NCBI GenBank assembly: GCA_015231995.1
Contig: JADGAO010000025.1
Location: forward strand, 1 to 22,218
Reading direction: 5' to 3'
Length of the DNA stretch: 22,218 nt
Origin: Nitrospinota bacterium
Lineage (GTDB): Bacteria > Nitrospinota_A > UBA7883 > JACRLM01
Below the pieces are notes generated by a model. That model saw only the letters and a list, made by a program, of their open reading frames with translations. It had not been told where the DNA came from and searched no databases. Position 1 is the first letter of the stretch. Each line of letters opens with the position of its first letter. The position numbers and the translations under genes are program-made. Shown piece by piece: positions 21,786-22,218 of this stretch.

Positions 21786-22218
21786 ATGAAAAAAGCCAGC
21801 CATCTCACGCAGATTGAGTCCGTCCTCAAGAAAGCTTTGTCCTCTGTGGATCAGGCAAATATCGCAAACCTCGCCCGCGTGTGCGACGGGTGGGAGAAAA
21901 TCGTGGGCCAGCCGCTGGCAAACGCCTCCATCCCGGCGGAGTTGGAGTATAAACGCCTGCTTATCTGGGTTAAAGAGCCTATCTGGGCCGACTCGATGAT
22001 GTACATGAAAACGGAGATAATATCCCGCGTCAACGGACTGTTGGGCAAAGACGCCGTTAACGCGATCCGCACCGTTTACAAATCCGATTTCCCGCAATTC
22101 CGCAGGGAAAAGGACGCGCCCCGCAAAGAACCCGACCCGCCGGAGTGGGCTGTGCGTAAAGCCGATGAGGCCGTGGCGGACGTGGAGGATTCCGAATTGC
22201 GTTCGGCCCTTAAAAGAG
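21786..22218 (+). CDS. DciA-like (DUF721) protein, cut by window edge
   Basis: An open frame of 144 codons runs off the right end without a stop. The first part, about residues 10-95, fits the DUF721/DciA family, which loads or activates the replicative helicase DnaB: VLKKALSS, then WEKIVGQPLANASIPAELEYKRLLIWVKEPIWADSMMYMK-type core, then IISRVNGLLGKDAVNAIRTV. After it comes a charged linker (REKDAPRKEPDPPEW) and a helical tail (VEDSELRSAL) seen in longer members. The ATG at 21786 gives a normal N terminus; an in-frame ATG at 21765 would add MGWYLSC and sits too close to its GGGAG. The assignment is by pattern only, and the gene is partial. Confidence 0.7.
   Translation, partial: MKKASHLTQIESVLKKALSSVDQANIANLARVCDGWEKIVGQPLANASIPAELEYKRLLIWVKEPIWADSMMYMKTEIISRVNGLLGKDAVNAIRTVYKSDFPQFRREKDAPRKEPDPPEWAVRKADEAVADVEDSELRSALKR

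Overview
The window reads as chromosomal DNA from a Gram-negative bacterium of roughly 58-60% GC. It encodes an outer-membrane porin with a signal peptide, an inner-membrane MacAB-type exporter, a periplasmic cyclophilin and a two-subunit glycine decarboxylase. I cannot name the species. The split GcvPA/GcvPB, the dispersed TTGTCATTCTGAG repeats and the FG-GAP proteins would suit a Desulfobacterota, Nitrospinota or Nitrospirota-type lineage, but that is a guess.

Layout. The left part is transcribed rightward: a porin (328-1530) with a good promoter, a possible leader peptide and a strong terminator; then a probable operon macA - macB ATPase - macB permease (1924-5003) and two overlapping genes for secreted FG-GAP/VCBS proteins (5085-8764). 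This meets a leftward block at a large palindromic repeat (8782-9005). Reading leftward from the right, that block contains yjbQ - gcvT - gcvH - gcvPA - gcvPB (21396-16546), a polytopic GT-C-like membrane protein plus a GT4 glycosyltransferase (16218-13063), a single-protein MmeI-like (type IIL) restriction-modification enzyme (12956-10242), a small cysteine-cluster protein (10166-9771) and a secreted cyclophilin (9722-9063). At the right edge a truncated rightward gene starts that looks like DciA (DUF721), the replicative helicase loader.

How the genes work together. GcvT, GcvH and GcvPA/PB are the glycine cleavage system lacking only the shared dihydrolipoamide dehydrogenase, and yjbQ probably shares its transcript. 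MacA, the ATPase and the permease form the inner part of a tripartite pump; no TolC-like outer part is here. The two FG-GAP proteins follow directly, start and stop codons overlapping, and appear to share a three-part plan (FlgT-C-like beta domain, CsgG/TolB-N-like domain, Ca-binding propeller repeats). They are the least explained genes here. The two glycosyltransferase genes probably act on one surface glycan.

Most of the non-coding DNA is palindromic repeats: an approximately 90-bp TTGTCATTCTGAG family at four loci, a two-hairpin element near both window ends, and a GGGCGACCC palindrome abutting a gene start. No CRISPR array, tRNA, rRNA or transposase was seen.
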